From positions 1 through 45,882 of the forward strand of contig JAFTYR010000003.1 in assembly GCA_017461315.1 (NCBI GenBank): 45,882 nucleotides of DNA, written 5' to 3'. Both the position numbers and the translations under genes were made by a program. Of this stretch, positions 36,379 through 45,371 are shown piece after piece. The notes beneath the pieces were generated by a model. It had not been told where the DNA came from and made no database searches. It worked only from the letters and a program-made list of their open reading frames with translations. Origin of the DNA: Burkholderiaceae bacterium. GTDB lineage: Bacteria > Pseudomonadota > Gammaproteobacteria > Burkholderiales > Burkholderiaceae_F. Position 1 is the first letter of the stretch. Each line of letters opens with the position of its first letter.

Positions 36379-37733
36379 TCTTTTACTTCCTCTAACGCTC
36401 TTAAAAGTTTCTTTTGTACACCACCAAAGCCACCATTACTCATCACTAAAAGGGTATCACCCTCTTTAGCCTCTGAGACCACGGAAGATATCAAAGCGTC
36501 TAGATCTTGGAATACGGCTACCTTTTCTCCCATCGAAGCCATGGCTGAAGAAACGTTCCATTTTACGGAAGGCGACTGGTAACAAAAGACCTTATCTGCT
36601 AAGGCAAAAGATAAAGAAAGTTTTTCTTTCATCGTACCTAATTTCATCGTATTAGAACGAGGTTCAAACACAACGAGAATTCGGCCTTGCTTTTGAGTTT
36701 CTCTTTGCGCCCGTAATGTTTCCGATATAGCGGTAGGATGATGGGCAAAATCGTCCACCACTTTGATACCACGAACTTCTCCACAAAATTCAAGACGTTT
36801 TTTTACACCACAAAAATAAGATAAAGCTTCAATGGATTTTTCCGGAGGTACACCGACAGTGCTCGCCGCCACAATCGCCGCTAGCGCATTCAACCGATTA
36901 TGTTCACCGGGAATGTTCAATGCCACCTCTCCAATTTCTCGATTTTCGTGAAAAACTTTTGAGGTTTCTGAAAAACAGATTTTCCAATCTGAATCAATTT
37001 CATCTGTGGAAAAGAATTCCACTGGAGTCCAACACCCCATATCAAGAACATCCTTTAAGGTTTCACTATGAGCATTAACAACCAAGTGTCCCATAGAAGG
37101 AAGCGTTCTTACTAGATGATGAAACTGTCGCTTGATCGCATCGATGTCGGGAAATATATCGGCATGATCGTATTCAAGATTATTCAAAATAGCTGTATAC
37201 GGTCGATAGTGCACGAATTTACTTCGCTTATCGAAAAACGCCGTATCGTATTCATCAGCTTCGATTACGAAAAAAGGAGAATCACTATAGCGAGCAGATT
37301 GTTGGAAATTTCCTGGTACACCACCAACTAAAAATCCCGGACACAGTCCTGCATATTCCAAAATCCAAGTCAACATACTCGTCGTTGTAGTTTTTCCGTG
37401 GGTACCTGCCACAGCCAGTACTTTTTTACGAGGTAGTAAATATTCTCCTAACCACTGAGGAGCCGACATATACGGTTGATTCGAATTCAAAATAGCCTCT
37501 AAAAGAGGATTACCTCGAGAAATTGCGTTTCCAATGATCCATAAATCAGGTTGGATTTCTAATTGTTGGACATCGTAACCTTCTGTTAACTCAATACCAG
37601 CAACTTGAAGTTGATCAGACATCGGAGGATATACATTGACATCACAACCACTTACTTCGTGCCCCATCGTCTTGGCTATTTGTGCGAAACCACCCATAAA
37701 GGTTCCGCAAATCCCGAGTATATGAATACGCAT
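36375..37733 (-). CDS. mpl: UDP-MurNAc:L-Ala-gamma-D-Glu-meso-DAP ligase
   Basis: Recycles murein tripeptide by joining it to UDP-N-acetylmuramate. It has 452 residues, close to E. coli Mpl (457). Mur-ligase blocks: HILGICGTFMGG, the ATP loop AGTHGKTTTTSML, VIEADEYDTAFFDKRSKF, LEYDHADIFPD and VVDDFAHHPTAI. The DEYDTAFFDKR block is diagnostic of Mpl rather than MurC. It is divergent from the unknown gene at 37791, with a 57-bp shared promoter region. Confidence 0.95.
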   Translation of the reverse strand: MRIHILGICGTFMGGFAQIAKTMGHEVSGCDVNVYPPMSDQLQVAGIELTEGYDVQQLEIQPDLWIIGNAISRGNPLLEAILNSNQPYMSAPQWLGEYLLPRKKVLAVAGTHGKTTTTSMLTWILEYAGLCPGFLVGGVPGNFQQSARYSDSPFFVIEADEYDTAFFDKRSKFVHYRPYTAILNNLEYDHADIFPDIDAIKRQFHHLVRTLPSMGHLVVNAHSETLKDVLDMGCWTPVEFFSTDEIDSDWKICFSETSKVFHENREIGEVALNIPGEHNRLNALAAIVAASTVGVPPEKSIEALSYFCGVKKRLEFCGEVRGIKVVDDFAHHPTAISETLRAQRETQKQGRILVVFEPRSNTMKLGTMKEKLSLSFALADKVFCYQSPSVKWNVSSAMASMGEKVAVFQDLDALISSVVSEAKEGDTLLVMSNGGFGGVQKKLLRALEEVKE

Positions 37734-37790
37734 TAAAATTTCCTTTCGATGTCTGTATAGTATTCTGACATTTTACGGAGTTTAAAACTC

Positions 37791-38420
37791 GTGACACACA
37801 AATCTTATATTACAGAACAACTTGTACAGTTTATTGCTTGCGACGGACTGGATTGGCGTTCTGCTCGAAGTAAATTATTAAGATCTAATCATAGACTTCG
37901 GTCATCAGATATGCCTACTGATGAGGAAATTGAACATGCTTTACGCGAGTACTATGCGATTTTCTGCCCAAAAGAACACGCTGAAACGCTAAAGGCTCTA
38001 AGATCATTAGCTCTTTCATGGATGGAACGATTTGAAAGTTTTTCACCTCGTTTGATACGAGGTGTATTAAATGGTTGTGCCGACCGATTTTCCAATATTT
38101 ATCTAGAGATCGTTGCTGAAGACCTCAAAAGTTTTGAAATTTTCCTTCTTGATCATGATGTCGAGTACGAAGTGATTTCGAATCCTCTACAGAATCGACG
38201 GGACTTTTCTGAAACTATTTTCTTTCCGACGACTACACTTATTAGAGGAAAAACTAACGAAATCAATGTGGTTGTTTCTGTCTATGAGTACCTTCCTATC
38301 AAACCAAAAAAAGGGAAAAAGCCTGATTCATACCAGCATCCGCTTGAAACACTAAGTTCAGCAACGATTAAGGAATTAAAAGAGCTCATTAACGCAATTG
38401 ATCTACAAAATATCCGCTAG
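37791..38420 (+). CDS. Conserved beta-proteobacterial protein of unknown function
   Basis: A 209-residue soluble protein, no signal peptide or membrane segment. It starts at GTG with GGAG 11 nt upstream. The N-terminal third is helical (DEEIEHALREYYAIF). The central stretch (GVLNGCADRFSNIYLEIVAEDLKSFEIFL, split here for description) recalls the nucleotidyltransferase-like fold of homologues beside mpl in Burkholderiales, where G-T-A and D-x-H-L residues occur; here the acidic residue is replaced by Asn (SNIYL), so catalysis is doubtful. The C-terminus carries a basic patch (KPKKGKKP). Homologues are sometimes labelled as a Mur ligase, which the sequence does not support. Confidence 0.75.
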   Translation: MTHKSYITEQLVQFIACDGLDWRSARSKLLRSNHRLRSSDMPTDEEIEHALREYYAIFCPKEHAETLKALRSLALSWMERFESFSPRLIRGVLNGCADRFSNIYLEIVAEDLKSFEIFLLDHDVEYEVISNPLQNRRDFSETIFFPTTTLIRGKTNEINVVVSVYEYLPIKPKKGKKPDSYQHPLETLSSATIKELKELINAIDLQNIR

Positions 38421-38556
38421 TTCGGTTATTTTCTGTTAACTTTCTTTTTTATTTTTTTTCAAAAAAATACAATTTTTACCTTTTTTCTCTTCTTAAATGA
38501 AGGGAATTAAGTGCAAATCGGCAATTTTTAGCCTTTTTTTGGGCAATTTCTCGGAT

Positions 38557-38562
38557 TATACT
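38557..38562 (+). promoter_or_regulatory. Probable -10 element of the aroQ-accBC operon
   Basis: TATACT about 55 bp before aroQ. The -35 region at 17 bp is only a T-run (TTTTTT), so this rests mainly on the -10. The 192-bp gap after the unknown gene also contains a long T-run facing an A-run (38450-38469), which may end the upstream transcript. Confidence 0.35.
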
Positions 38563-38612
38563 TACACGGATTGTGGTGATAGAGTGATTTCACTTAAAAC
38601 ACCGAAAAAGGA

Positions 38613-39056
38613 ATGTCCGTGGTAAAGATACTTTTGATTAATGGTCCTAATTTAAACCTTCTTGGACAACGAGAACCTGAAAAGTACGGTTCAGTAACTC
38701 TAAGAGAAATTGAGGAAAAGCTTTCTTGCTTTATTGGAGCAAGAAATGCAGAGCTGTTGTGTTATCAAAGCAATCACGAAGGAGCTATTGTTGATCGAAT
38801 TCAGCAGGCTCAGGTAGAAGGCGTTGATGCAATCATCATTAATCCAGGTGCTTATACACATACAAGCATCGCAATTCGTGATGCTTTTTTGGGTGTGCAA
38901 ATACCTTTTGTTGAAGTGCATCTTTCGAATATTTTTCAACGAGAGAGTTTTCGGCATCATTCGTACCTGTCGGACATTGCTAAAGGATGTTTTATCGGTT
39001 TGGGCGCTAAAGGTTACTTCTTAGCGGCCGAGTACTTACTAAACCCGGCTATTTGA
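38613..39056 (+). CDS. aroQ: 3-dehydroquinate dehydratase, type II
   Basis: Dehydrates 3-dehydroquinate in the shikimate pathway. It has 147 residues, dodecameric family. Motifs: [21 protein letters not shown] with the catalytic Tyr, [25 protein letters not shown] with the catalytic His, and EVHLSN. AAGGA abuts the ATG at 38613 but is well placed for GTG 38619, two codons inside, so translation may begin there. It leads the aroQ-accB-accC-prmA operon. Confidence 0.95.
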   Translation: MSVVKILLINGPNLNLLGQREPEKYGSVTLREIEEKLSCFIGARNAELLCYQSNHEGAIVDRIQQAQVEGVDAIIINPGAYTHTSIAIRDAFLGVQIPFVEVHLSNIFQRESFRHHSYLSDIAKGCFIGLGAKGYFLAAEYLLNPAI

Positions 39057-39099
39057 ACAAACATAACTTCTTTGTAAGGAAAATCAAGGGAAATTAATC

Positions 39100-39564
39100 A
39101 TGATGGATCTTCGTAAACTCAAGACACTTATTGAACTCTTTGAAGCTTCTAGCATCGTTGAAATTGAAATTACTGAGGGTGAAGACCGCGTTCGTTTGGT
39201 TAAAAACTCGGTCAAAGTCGCTCCAGTAACAGTTGAAACCGTAGTTCCACAGGTTGTTGCCCCGGCACCAGCTGTTGCTCCTACTCCTGTAGCTCCCGCA
39301 ACCCCTGTTTCCGAGACAAAGCAAGTGTCTGGTCACCAAGTAACCAGTCCAATGGTTGGTACATTCTATCGCGCACCAAGTCCGGGTGCAGATCCTTTCG
39401 TTGCTGTTGGTAGTCAAGTTAAGAAGGGTGATACATTGTGCATTATTGAAGCTATGAAACTTCTTAACGAAATCGAAGCCGAAGTTAGTGGTGTTGTTAA
39501 AGAAATCTTGGTTGAAAATGGTCAACCAGTTGAATTCGGTCAAACACTCTTTGTCATCGAGTAA
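39100..39564 (+). CDS. accB: Biotin carboxyl carrier protein of acetyl-CoA carboxylase
   Basis: Carries biotin between the carboxylase and transferase of acetyl-CoA carboxylase. It has 154 residues: an N-terminal helix domain, a Pro/Ala/Val linker (about 41-70), and the biotinyl domain with the lysine in [10 protein letters not shown] (Lys120). The thumb-containing [18 protein letters not shown] is typical of AccB. Either of two adjacent ATGs may start it. accC follows after 6 bp. Confidence 0.97.
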   Translation: MMDLRKLKTLIELFEASSIVEIEITEGEDRVRLVKNSVKVAPVTVETVVPQVVAPAPAVAPTPVAPATPVSETKQVSGHQVTSPMVGTFYRAPSPGADPFVAVGSQVKKGDTLCIIEAMKLLNEIEAEVSGVVKEILVENGQPVEFGQTLFVIE

Positions 39565-39570
39565 TTTTCT

Positions 39571-40929
39571 ATGTTTGGAAAAATATTAATCGCAAACCGT
39601 GGGGAAATTGCCCTTCGTATTCAGCGTGCCTGTCGAGAGATGGGAATTAAGACGGTTGTTGTCCACTCTCAAGCAGACACTGATGCTAAGTATGTACGTC
39701 TTGCAGATGAATCAGTCTGTATCGGACCAGCACCAGCACACCAAAGTTATTTGAACATTCCGGCTATTATCAGCGCCGCTGAAGTAACTGATGCTGAAGC
39801 CATCCACCCTGGATATGGTTTCTTATCTGAAAATGCAGATTTTGCAGAACGCGTAGAGTCCAGTGGTTTTGTGTTCATTGGACCTCGTCCTGAAACCATT
39901 CGTATGATGGGAGATAAAGTTTCTGCTAAGCAGGCTATGATCGAAGCTGGAGTTCCTTGTGTTCCTGGCTCTGGTGGTGCTTTACCAGAAGATCCTAAGG
40001 AAATCATTCGAATTGCTCGTTCAATCGGTTATCCAGTAATTATTAAGGCCTCTGGTGGTGGCGGTGGCCGTGGCATGCGCGTTGTACATACCGAAGCCGC
40101 TCTTATCAGCGCTGTAAATACCACTCGACAGGAAGCCAAGGCTGCTTTCGGTAACGGAACCGTTTACTTAGAAAAATTCCTCGAAAATCCTCGTCACGTA
40201 GAAATTCAAGTACTTTCAGATAACTTCCGTAATGCCATCTGGCTCGGCGAACGTGATTGTTCTATGCAACGACGCAACCAAAAAGTACTCGAAGAGGCTC
40301 CTGCTGTTGGTATTTCTCGCCGTCAAATTGAAAAAGTTGGTGACCGATGTGCAGAAGCTTGTCGTCGAATTGGTTACCGCGGTGCCGGTACTTTTGAATT
40401 CTTGTACGAAAACGGCGAGTTTTATTTCATTGAAATGAATACTCGTGTACAGGTTGAACATCCGGTTACTGAACTAATTACTGGTGTTGATATTGTTCAG
40501 GAGCAAATCCGTATCGCTGCAGGCGAAAAACTCCGTTATCGTCAACGTGACATTCAGATCAAGGGACACGCCATTGAATGCCGAGTTAACGCTGAAGATC
40601 CGTACAAGTTTACTCCAAGCCCAGGTCGCATCACGACACTGCACACTCCAGGTGGTCCCGGTGTACGTGTTGACAGCCATGTCTATCCTGGCTACTTTGT
40701 ACCGCCACAGTATGATTCAATGATTGGAAAGATCATTACCCATGGTGATACACGTGAACAGGCAATTGCTCGTATGAGAACAGCTCTTTCAGAAACGGTT
40801 ATCGAAGGAATTTCCACTAATATTCCTTTACACCGTGAATTGATGGTTGATGAAAAATTTATGCAGGGTGGCACAAGTATTCATTACCTTGAAAGTAAGT
40901 TATCTCATCGCGAAGCCTTAAACAAATAA
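39571..40929 (+). CDS. accC: Biotin carboxylase subunit of acetyl-CoA carboxylase
   Basis: Carboxylates the biotin of AccB with bicarbonate and ATP. It has 452 residues. Motifs: [31 protein letters not shown], the glycine-rich ATP lid [48 protein letters not shown] and VQVEHPVTE. All expected active-site residues are in place. Co-transcribed with accB upstream and prmA 17 bp downstream. Confidence 0.97.
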   Translation: MFGKILIANRGEIALRIQRACREMGIKTVVVHSQADTDAKYVRLADESVCIGPAPAHQSYLNIPAIISAAEVTDAEAIHPGYGFLSENADFAERVESSGFVFIGPRPETIRMMGDKVSAKQAMIEAGVPCVPGSGGALPEDPKEIIRIARSIGYPVIIKASGGGGGRGMRVVHTEAALISAVNTTRQEAKAAFGNGTVYLEKFLENPRHVEIQVLSDNFRNAIWLGERDCSMQRRNQKVLEEAPAVGISRRQIEKVGDRCAEACRRIGYRGAGTFEFLYENGEFYFIEMNTRVQVEHPVTELITGVDIVQEQIRIAAGEKLRYRQRDIQIKGHAIECRVNAEDPYKFTPSPGRITTLHTPGGPGVRVDSHVYPGYFVPPQYDSMIGKIITHGDTREQAIARMRTALSETVIEGISTNIPLHRELMVDEKFMQGGTSIHYLESKLSHREALNK

Positions 40930-40946
40930 GGAACTGGGGCTATTTC

Positions 40947-41855
40947 ATGATTAAAGAATTTTCTGTGTTAGTTGGCAAGCTTCGTGCAGAAGAGGTATCG
41001 GATGCACTCATGGAATCCGGTGCTTACTCGGTCAGTATTGAAGATGCTGACGCAGAAAGTGAGCAAGAAAAGCCAATCTTCGGGGAACCAGGACTAGAGC
41101 CTTCGGTCTGTGCATGGGACAATTCACGTCTGAAGGTTTTAGCAGAGTCCTCCTTTGCGATTGAACCTGTTTTGCAGAGGATTGCATCAGAGCTTGAGAT
41201 CGATCTTCCGATCTTAGAAGGACGAGTTGAAGTCCCTGACAATGATTGGGTTCGTATCACTCAAGCTCAGTTCCAACCCACGCAAATCAGCGAGAAGCTT
41301 TGGATCGTGCCGACTTGGCATGAGCCACCGAATCCTGAAGCAGTAAACATTCGTTTGGATCCAGGTGTTGCTTTTGGAACCGGAACTCACCCAACCACTC
41401 GACTTTGTCTTGAATGGTTGGCCTCGCATGATTTACAGGATAAATCGGTTCTAGATTACGGTTGTGGCTCGGGTATTTTAGCTGTTGCAGCAAAGAAACT
41501 CGGCGCAAAAGTCGCCTGCGGTACGGATATTGATCCACAAGCAGTCTACGCAGCCGATGAAAACGCTTGCGCTAATAATGTTAATGCCCATTTTTTCTTA
41601 CCGGATGATCTATCTGATGGTCAGTTTGATGTGGTTGTTGCCAACATTCTTAGCAATCCATTAAGAATTCTTGCTCCTGCTCTTCTTGCTAGAGTTGCTG
41701 ATGGCGGTAGTTTGATTCTTTCTGGTATTTTGGAACGTCAAGCCGAAGAGCTAATTGAAATTTATCGAGAAAATGATCCCAATTTACCTTTACAGATTTG
41801 GAAAATCTGTGATGGTTGGGTATGCTTAGCGGGAACAAGAACCACTAACTCTTAA
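40947..41855 (+). CDS. prmA: Ribosomal protein L11 methyltransferase
   Basis: Methylates lysines and the N-terminus of ribosomal protein L11 with S-adenosylmethionine. It has 302 residues. An N-terminal substrate domain is followed by DPGVAFGTGTHPTTRLCLEWL, the SAM loop VLDYGCGSGILAVAA, TDIDPQAVYAADENA, and VVANILSNPLRILAPALL. The accC-prmA pairing is usual in beta-proteobacteria. Confidence 0.96.
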   Translation: MIKEFSVLVGKLRAEEVSDALMESGAYSVSIEDADAESEQEKPIFGEPGLEPSVCAWDNSRLKVLAESSFAIEPVLQRIASELEIDLPILEGRVEVPDNDWVRITQAQFQPTQISEKLWIVPTWHEPPNPEAVNIRLDPGVAFGTGTHPTTRLCLEWLASHDLQDKSVLDYGCGSGILAVAAKKLGAKVACGTDIDPQAVYAADENACANNVNAHFFLPDDLSDGQFDVVVANILSNPLRILAPALLARVADGGSLILSGILERQAEELIEIYRENDPNLPLQIWKICDGWVCLAGTRTTNS

Positions 41856-41862
41856 TTTGAGT

Positions 41863-42645
41863 ATGACGGAACCGACTTTTCGTAATCAGCAAAATAGCTC
41901 GATAACTTTTCCAAAAGAACCTTCTTTAAGTAGTAAACCTCAAGCAAAGGATGAAACTTCTGCAGTGGGAGTTCATCCTTTTGGTATGAGTAGTGGCTCA
42001 CGTATTTCTATCACTCAGCACAATCGAGACCTATTGAAGTCCTTGTCGAAAGACTTAGAGGATTTATCAAAGCCCTATGAACCTGAAAAAGTTCAATCAG
42101 AAAACTTTGATCCTAAGCCAATTGAGCCCAGGGTTGATTTTGAGGAACAACAACTTGACACTTCAGAACACTCTGCAGGAACGGGCTGTTATCAATTCTT
42201 GCTATTGGTTTTCATGCTGATACTAATTGTGGTCTCCGTTTGGCAAATTTGTCTGTTCCTACAACCTAAGTTTATGTATCAAAGTCCCGTAAGGGAATTT
42301 TCTTCAGCAAGTTGCCAATATTTTTATTGTCCTCCTTACCGAGAACCAAGAATTTTATCCAGTGAATTACAAGCAACAGGTCCCGATCAATGGGAAGTTC
42401 GGATTACGCTACAGAACCAAGACATGCGTAGCCAAGCTTTACCTCAAATGATTCTGTCTTTATATCAAGATAAAGTAGTCACAATGAAAGCCGTCTTTGA
42501 CGCCAAAGACTATAGAGTAATTCCCTCAGTGATGGATTTAGATGGAGGACAAACTGTCAAAGTCGTTATTCCTTTCCAGTTTGATGAGGGTCGACCAGCG
42601 TCATTCAAACTACAAGTCATACCCAATAACGAACTACCGAAATAA
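41863..42645 (+). CDS. DUF3426-type membrane protein without a zinc ribbon
   Basis: Starting at ATG 41863 (a TTG two codons upstream is possible) it has 260 residues. A polar, probably disordered N-terminal ~110 residues is followed by one membrane segment (FLLLVFMLILIVVSVWQICLF) and a periplasmic domain with ASCQYFYCPPYREPRIL, which matches the DUF3426 start in Burkholderiales prmA neighbours. Those homologues usually begin with a CxxC zinc ribbon; none is present here. Function unknown. It follows prmA by 7 bp. Confidence 0.75.
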   Translation: MTEPTFRNQQNSSITFPKEPSLSSKPQAKDETSAVGVHPFGMSSGSRISITQHNRDLLKSLSKDLEDLSKPYEPEKVQSENFDPKPIEPRVDFEEQQLDTSEHSAGTGCYQFLLLVFMLILIVVSVWQICLFLQPKFMYQSPVREFSSASCQYFYCPPYREPRILSSELQATGPDQWEVRITLQNQDMRSQALPQMILSLYQDKVVTMKAVFDAKDYRVIPSVMDLDGGQTVKVVIPFQFDEGRPASFKLQVIPNNELPK

Positions 42646-42654
42646 CAGAAAAAG

Positions 42655-42981
42655 TTAATTGATACACAAAGAAGTCGCTTTGATCAAAACCCAGTATTTT
42701 TCTTCCGGTTTTATCCTGAGGGTAGAAGCACTTTTTTGCGACACCCTGGCAATAATGTATTGTCCTGAACAATCCAGCTTTATCAAACAATCCGAGGAAT
42801 TTGGTACTGGAGTAACTTCAGTGACCATCCCTTCTAAAATATTCTGATAAGAGCTTTCTTCGGGTCGATTTTTAGCTAAAGCCACATCCTTAGCGAGGAT
42901 GCGAATACTTGCCTCTGCATTCGTCTTATCCAAATAAGGAATCTCTAGGGTTAAAGCACCCGATTCAAAACGTTGTAAATG
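42655..42981 (-). pseudogene. modC: TOBE domain of modC, separated by an in-frame UGA
   Basis: These 108 sense codons continue the modC frame directly after its UGA (42984-42982), with no shift. They encode HLQRFESGALTLEIPYLD, then ASIRILAKDVALA and NILEGMVTEVTPV, ending ARVSQKSASTLRIKPEEKYWVLIKATSLCIN-like sequence: the molybdate-binding TOBE/Mop domain that closes ModC proteins. A TTG at 42933 could restart translation, but no ribosome site precedes it and it would cut into the domain. Without readthrough this segment is not made. Read through, total ModC would be about 364 residues, near the usual 350-360. Confidence 0.8.
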
Positions 42982-43749
42982 TCACTGTGAATCAGCCTCT
43001 TTGAGATACCCTCTTAATAGAACTCCGGTCTCCCCTCCTAATTGAATCGGTATTTTGATGTCGGATAGAACCTCTTCAACGGTTCCCTGCGTCTTTAGTT
43101 TTCCATTTTCTAAGACCACTAAATTATCTGCAAGAGAAAGTACTTCTTCTGCTGAGTGCGTCACATATAGCATGGGAATTTTTAGTTCAGATTTAAGACG
43201 TTTAAGCCAAGGAATAATTTCTGACTTACGGCTGAAATCCAGCGCTGCGAGTGGTTCATCAAAAAGCATGATTTTAGGCTCGGTTGCTACAGCTCGAGCA
43301 ATCGCTACTCGTTGACGTTCTCCTCCCGATAATTCAGAAGGTTTCCGATTTAATAAACCGCTAATACCTAATAAATCAATAGCAATTTCAAGACGTTTTC
43401 TTGCGTTTTGACTACGACTACGCTTAACGGCATACTCCAAATTTTTCTCTGCTGTTAAATGAGAAAAAAGTGATGCTTCTTGAAAAACATAGCCCAATGG
43501 TCTTTCATAAGTAGGTAGATAAATATTTCGTCCCGTGTCCTGCCATGTTTGACCGCTCACGTTAACCACACCTTCTGATGGTTCTAGTCCTGCGATACAA
43601 CGTAAAACCGTCGTTTTACCCGACCCCGACGGTCCAAAGATTGCCGTAATTCCTTCTGTTGAAAATGGGAATGCCACATCCAAAATAAAACCTTCACGTC
43701 GCTTCAATAGTAATTGAACGAACCCGCCTTCTCTATCTTGAACCGACAT
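42982..43749 (-). CDS. modC: Molybdate ABC transporter ATPase ModC, ended early by UGA
   Basis: ATPase of the molybdate importer. The 255 residues before the UGA hold a complete ABC domain: Walker A GPSGSGKTT, Q-loop YVFQEASLFSHL, signature LSGGERQRVAIARA, Walker B IMLFDEPLAALD, H-loop LYVTHS. The start ATG follows GGAAGG. UGA is codon 256 and lies in the linker to the TOBE domain; the flanking codons are CAG and CAU. The residue normally there in homologues is often aromatic, so TGG to TGA is an easy origin. The shortened protein could still power transport, without the regulatory domain. It lies 13 bp after modB. Confidence 0.9.
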   Translation of the reverse strand: MSVQDREGGFVQLLLKRREGFILDVAFPFSTEGITAIFGPSGSGKTTVLRCIAGLEPSEGVVNVSGQTWQDTGRNIYLPTYERPLGYVFQEASLFSHLTAEKNLEYAVKRSRSQNARKRLEIAIDLLGISGLLNRKPSELSGGERQRVAIARAVATEPKIMLFDEPLAALDFSRKSEIIPWLKRLKSELKIPMLYVTHSAEEVLSLADNLVVLENGKLKTQGTVEEVLSDIKIPIQLGGETGVLLRGYLKEADSQ

Positions 43750-43762
43750 GACACCTTCCCTT

Positions 43763-44443
43763 CTATGGCATTACTCGTTCGTTTTTGCGGTTTAACAAAT
43801 ATAGACCCATTAGAACGACAAAACTAAAAACAACCATTCCGCCTGCAAGCCAATGGGCCTTTGAGTACTCCATTGCTTCTACAAAACTATAAATTTCAGT
43901 AGAAACTACTTGCGTCTTGCCTGGAATATTTCCCCCTATCATGAGCACTACACCAAATTCACCGATTGTATGTGCAAAGGTCAGTAAAGCTGCTGTGACA
44001 AAACCCGGTCGTGCTAATGGAAGAACCACAGTAAAAAATGCATCGATCGGTTTTGCTCTCAGCGTCGCTGCAACTTCAAGCGGACGACTCCCCACAGCCT
44101 CAAAAGCTCCCTGAATCGGCTGTATGGCAAATGGCAATGAATAAAAGATACTACCAATCACCAAACCAGGAAAGGTAAAAGTCAAAACTCCTAGCCCCAT
44201 AGCCTCCGTTAACTTTCCTAGAGGTCCGTTCGGTCCCAAAGCTACAAGAAGATAAAACCCTAATACACTCGGAGGTAATACTAACGGAAGTGTTACGAGA
44301 GAGCCTATCGGAGCTCGCCACTTAGAAGTCGTGCGAGCTAACCACCAGGCCAATGGTGTTCCAATGATCAGGAGCAGAACCGTTGTAATGGTAGCCAACT
44401 CTAAACTAAGCCAAACTGGCCGAAGCTCTTCTAGAGTAAACAT
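43763..44443 (-). CDS. modB: Molybdate ABC transporter permease
   Basis: Inner-membrane permease of the molybdate importer, with about five membrane segments. The start is ATG 44443 ([21 protein letters not shown]), placed 8 nt after AAGG; a GTG two codons upstream is too close. It has 226 residues. The EAA loop is [25 protein letters not shown], and the family segment [26 protein letters not shown] is diagnostic of ModB. No damage is seen. Confidence 0.95.
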   Translation of the reverse strand: MFTLEELRPVWLSLELATITTVLLLIIGTPLAWWLARTTSKWRAPIGSLVTLPLVLPPSVLGFYLLVALGPNGPLGKLTEAMGLGVLTFTFPGLVIGSIFYSLPFAIQPIQGAFEAVGSRPLEVAATLRAKPIDAFFTVVLPLARPGFVTAALLTFAHTIGEFGVVLMIGGNIPGKTQVVSTEIYSFVEAMEYSKAHWLAGGMVVFSFVVLMGLYLLNRKNERVMP

Positions 44444-44478
44444 CTCCACATCCTTTTGAAACTTAGGAAATCAAAAAT

Positions 44479-45240
44479 TTACTTTAATCCGTATCCATAA
44501 GACTCAATAACAGCACGAACCTTAGGACTTGTCCTCATAAATTGCATGAATGCCGTAACATCTGAATTATTCTTACCTGGATTCAGAATAACAAAGTCCT
44601 GACGAATCGGCTTATATAGATCGGTAGGAATAACCCAACCAGAACCACTTGTCATTTTTCCATCTTTATAAACTTGAGAAAGAGCAACAAAGCCTACTTG
44701 AGCATTACCAGTCTTAGCGAACTGATAAGTTTTACCAATGTTATCGCCCGTTACAAACTTAGCACTTGCTTCTTTTAAATTTCCCCAGCTTTCCATGGTC
44801 TGGTACGCCGCTTCCCCATAAGGTGCTAATTTTGGATTAGCCACTGCAATTTTCTTTACTGCACCCTCTAAAATGAAAGACTTATCTTCTTTAACAAAAT
44901 CCGCCTGAGCACTCCACAATACCAACTTACCATAGGCGTATGGTTGAGCCGTTCCTACAACACCAAGCCCCTCTTTTTCAATCTTTGCAGGTGTCTTAGC
45001 ATCCGCAGCGAAGAGAACCTGGTAAGGAGCTCCATTTTTAATCTGAGCATAAAACTGACCGGTAGCACCAAAAGAAGCCAAAACTTTATTACCGGTATCC
45101 TTTTCGTATATAGCGGCAATCTCTTTCATCGGGGCTGTGAAATTAGCGGCCACGGCCACACCGATCTCTCCAGCAGAAACAGAATTCACTACAAGCATTG
45201 CACCAGTAGAAACTAAAGCCAATAATCTGGGTCTTCTCAT
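44479..45240 (-). CDS. modA: Molybdate-binding periplasmic protein
   Basis: Captures molybdate or tungstate in the periplasm. It has 253 residues with a signal peptide ending near NSVSAGE. Ligand-binding features are AAANFTAPMKEIAA-like AVAANFTAPM, SFGATGQFYAQI (oxyanion-binding Ser), AVANPKLAPYGEAAYQTM and QVGFVALSQVY (Tyr near the ligand). First gene of modABC, divergent from modE. Confidence 0.95.
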   Translation of the reverse strand: MRRPRLLALVSTGAMLVVNSVSAGEIGVAVAANFTAPMKEIAAIYEKDTGNKVLASFGATGQFYAQIKNGAPYQVLFAADAKTPAKIEKEGLGVVGTAQPYAYGKLVLWSAQADFVKEDKSFILEGAVKKIAVANPKLAPYGEAAYQTMESWGNLKEASAKFVTGDNIGKTYQFAKTGNAQVGFVALSQVYKDGKMTSGSGWVIPTDLYKPIRQDFVILNPGKNNSDVTAFMQFMRTSPKVRAVIESYGYGLK

Positions 45241-45272
45241 ATCACTTCTCTAAATCAAAAGAGCGTTTTCCA

Positions 45273-45278
45273 ATTATA
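45273..45278 (-). promoter_or_regulatory. Probable -10 element of modABC
   Basis: On the minus strand a perfect TATAAT lies about 33 bp before the modA start. A TTGCAT further upstream is only 13 bp away, so no good -35 is assigned. Flanking sequence CGTTATTCTATAATTG has partial symmetry. Confidence 0.4.
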
Positions 45279-45317
45279 GAATAACGAAAAGATGCAAGCT
45301 TTATTCTTTTGGGGTAG

Positions 45318-45328
45318 CCTTATATAGG
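45318..45328. promoter_or_regulatory. Palindromic TATATA site in the modA-modE gap (possible ModE operator)
   Basis: CCTTATATAGG is near-symmetric and sits in the 131-bp divergent region. It shares the TATATA core of known ModE half-sites but lacks the long two-arm spacing of the E. coli operator. A weak candidate only. Confidence 0.25.
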
Positions 45329-45371
45329 TAGCTTCGTTGAAATTAAAGTTTTATTACTTATTGGTACCGAT

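Noticed and set aside
42655..42933. A separate small gene encoding a stand-alone Mop protein (92 residues, TTG start)
   Set aside because: It is in the same frame as modC, and the 16 codons before the TTG also match ModC. No ribosome site precedes the TTG, and it would start inside the domain.
42945..42984. Selenocysteine insertion at the modC UGA
   Set aside because: Only a weak 4-bp stem-loop (42948-42961) lies downstream, the position is not a usual Cys site, and no sel genes are in the window. Left as a hypothesis, not annotated.
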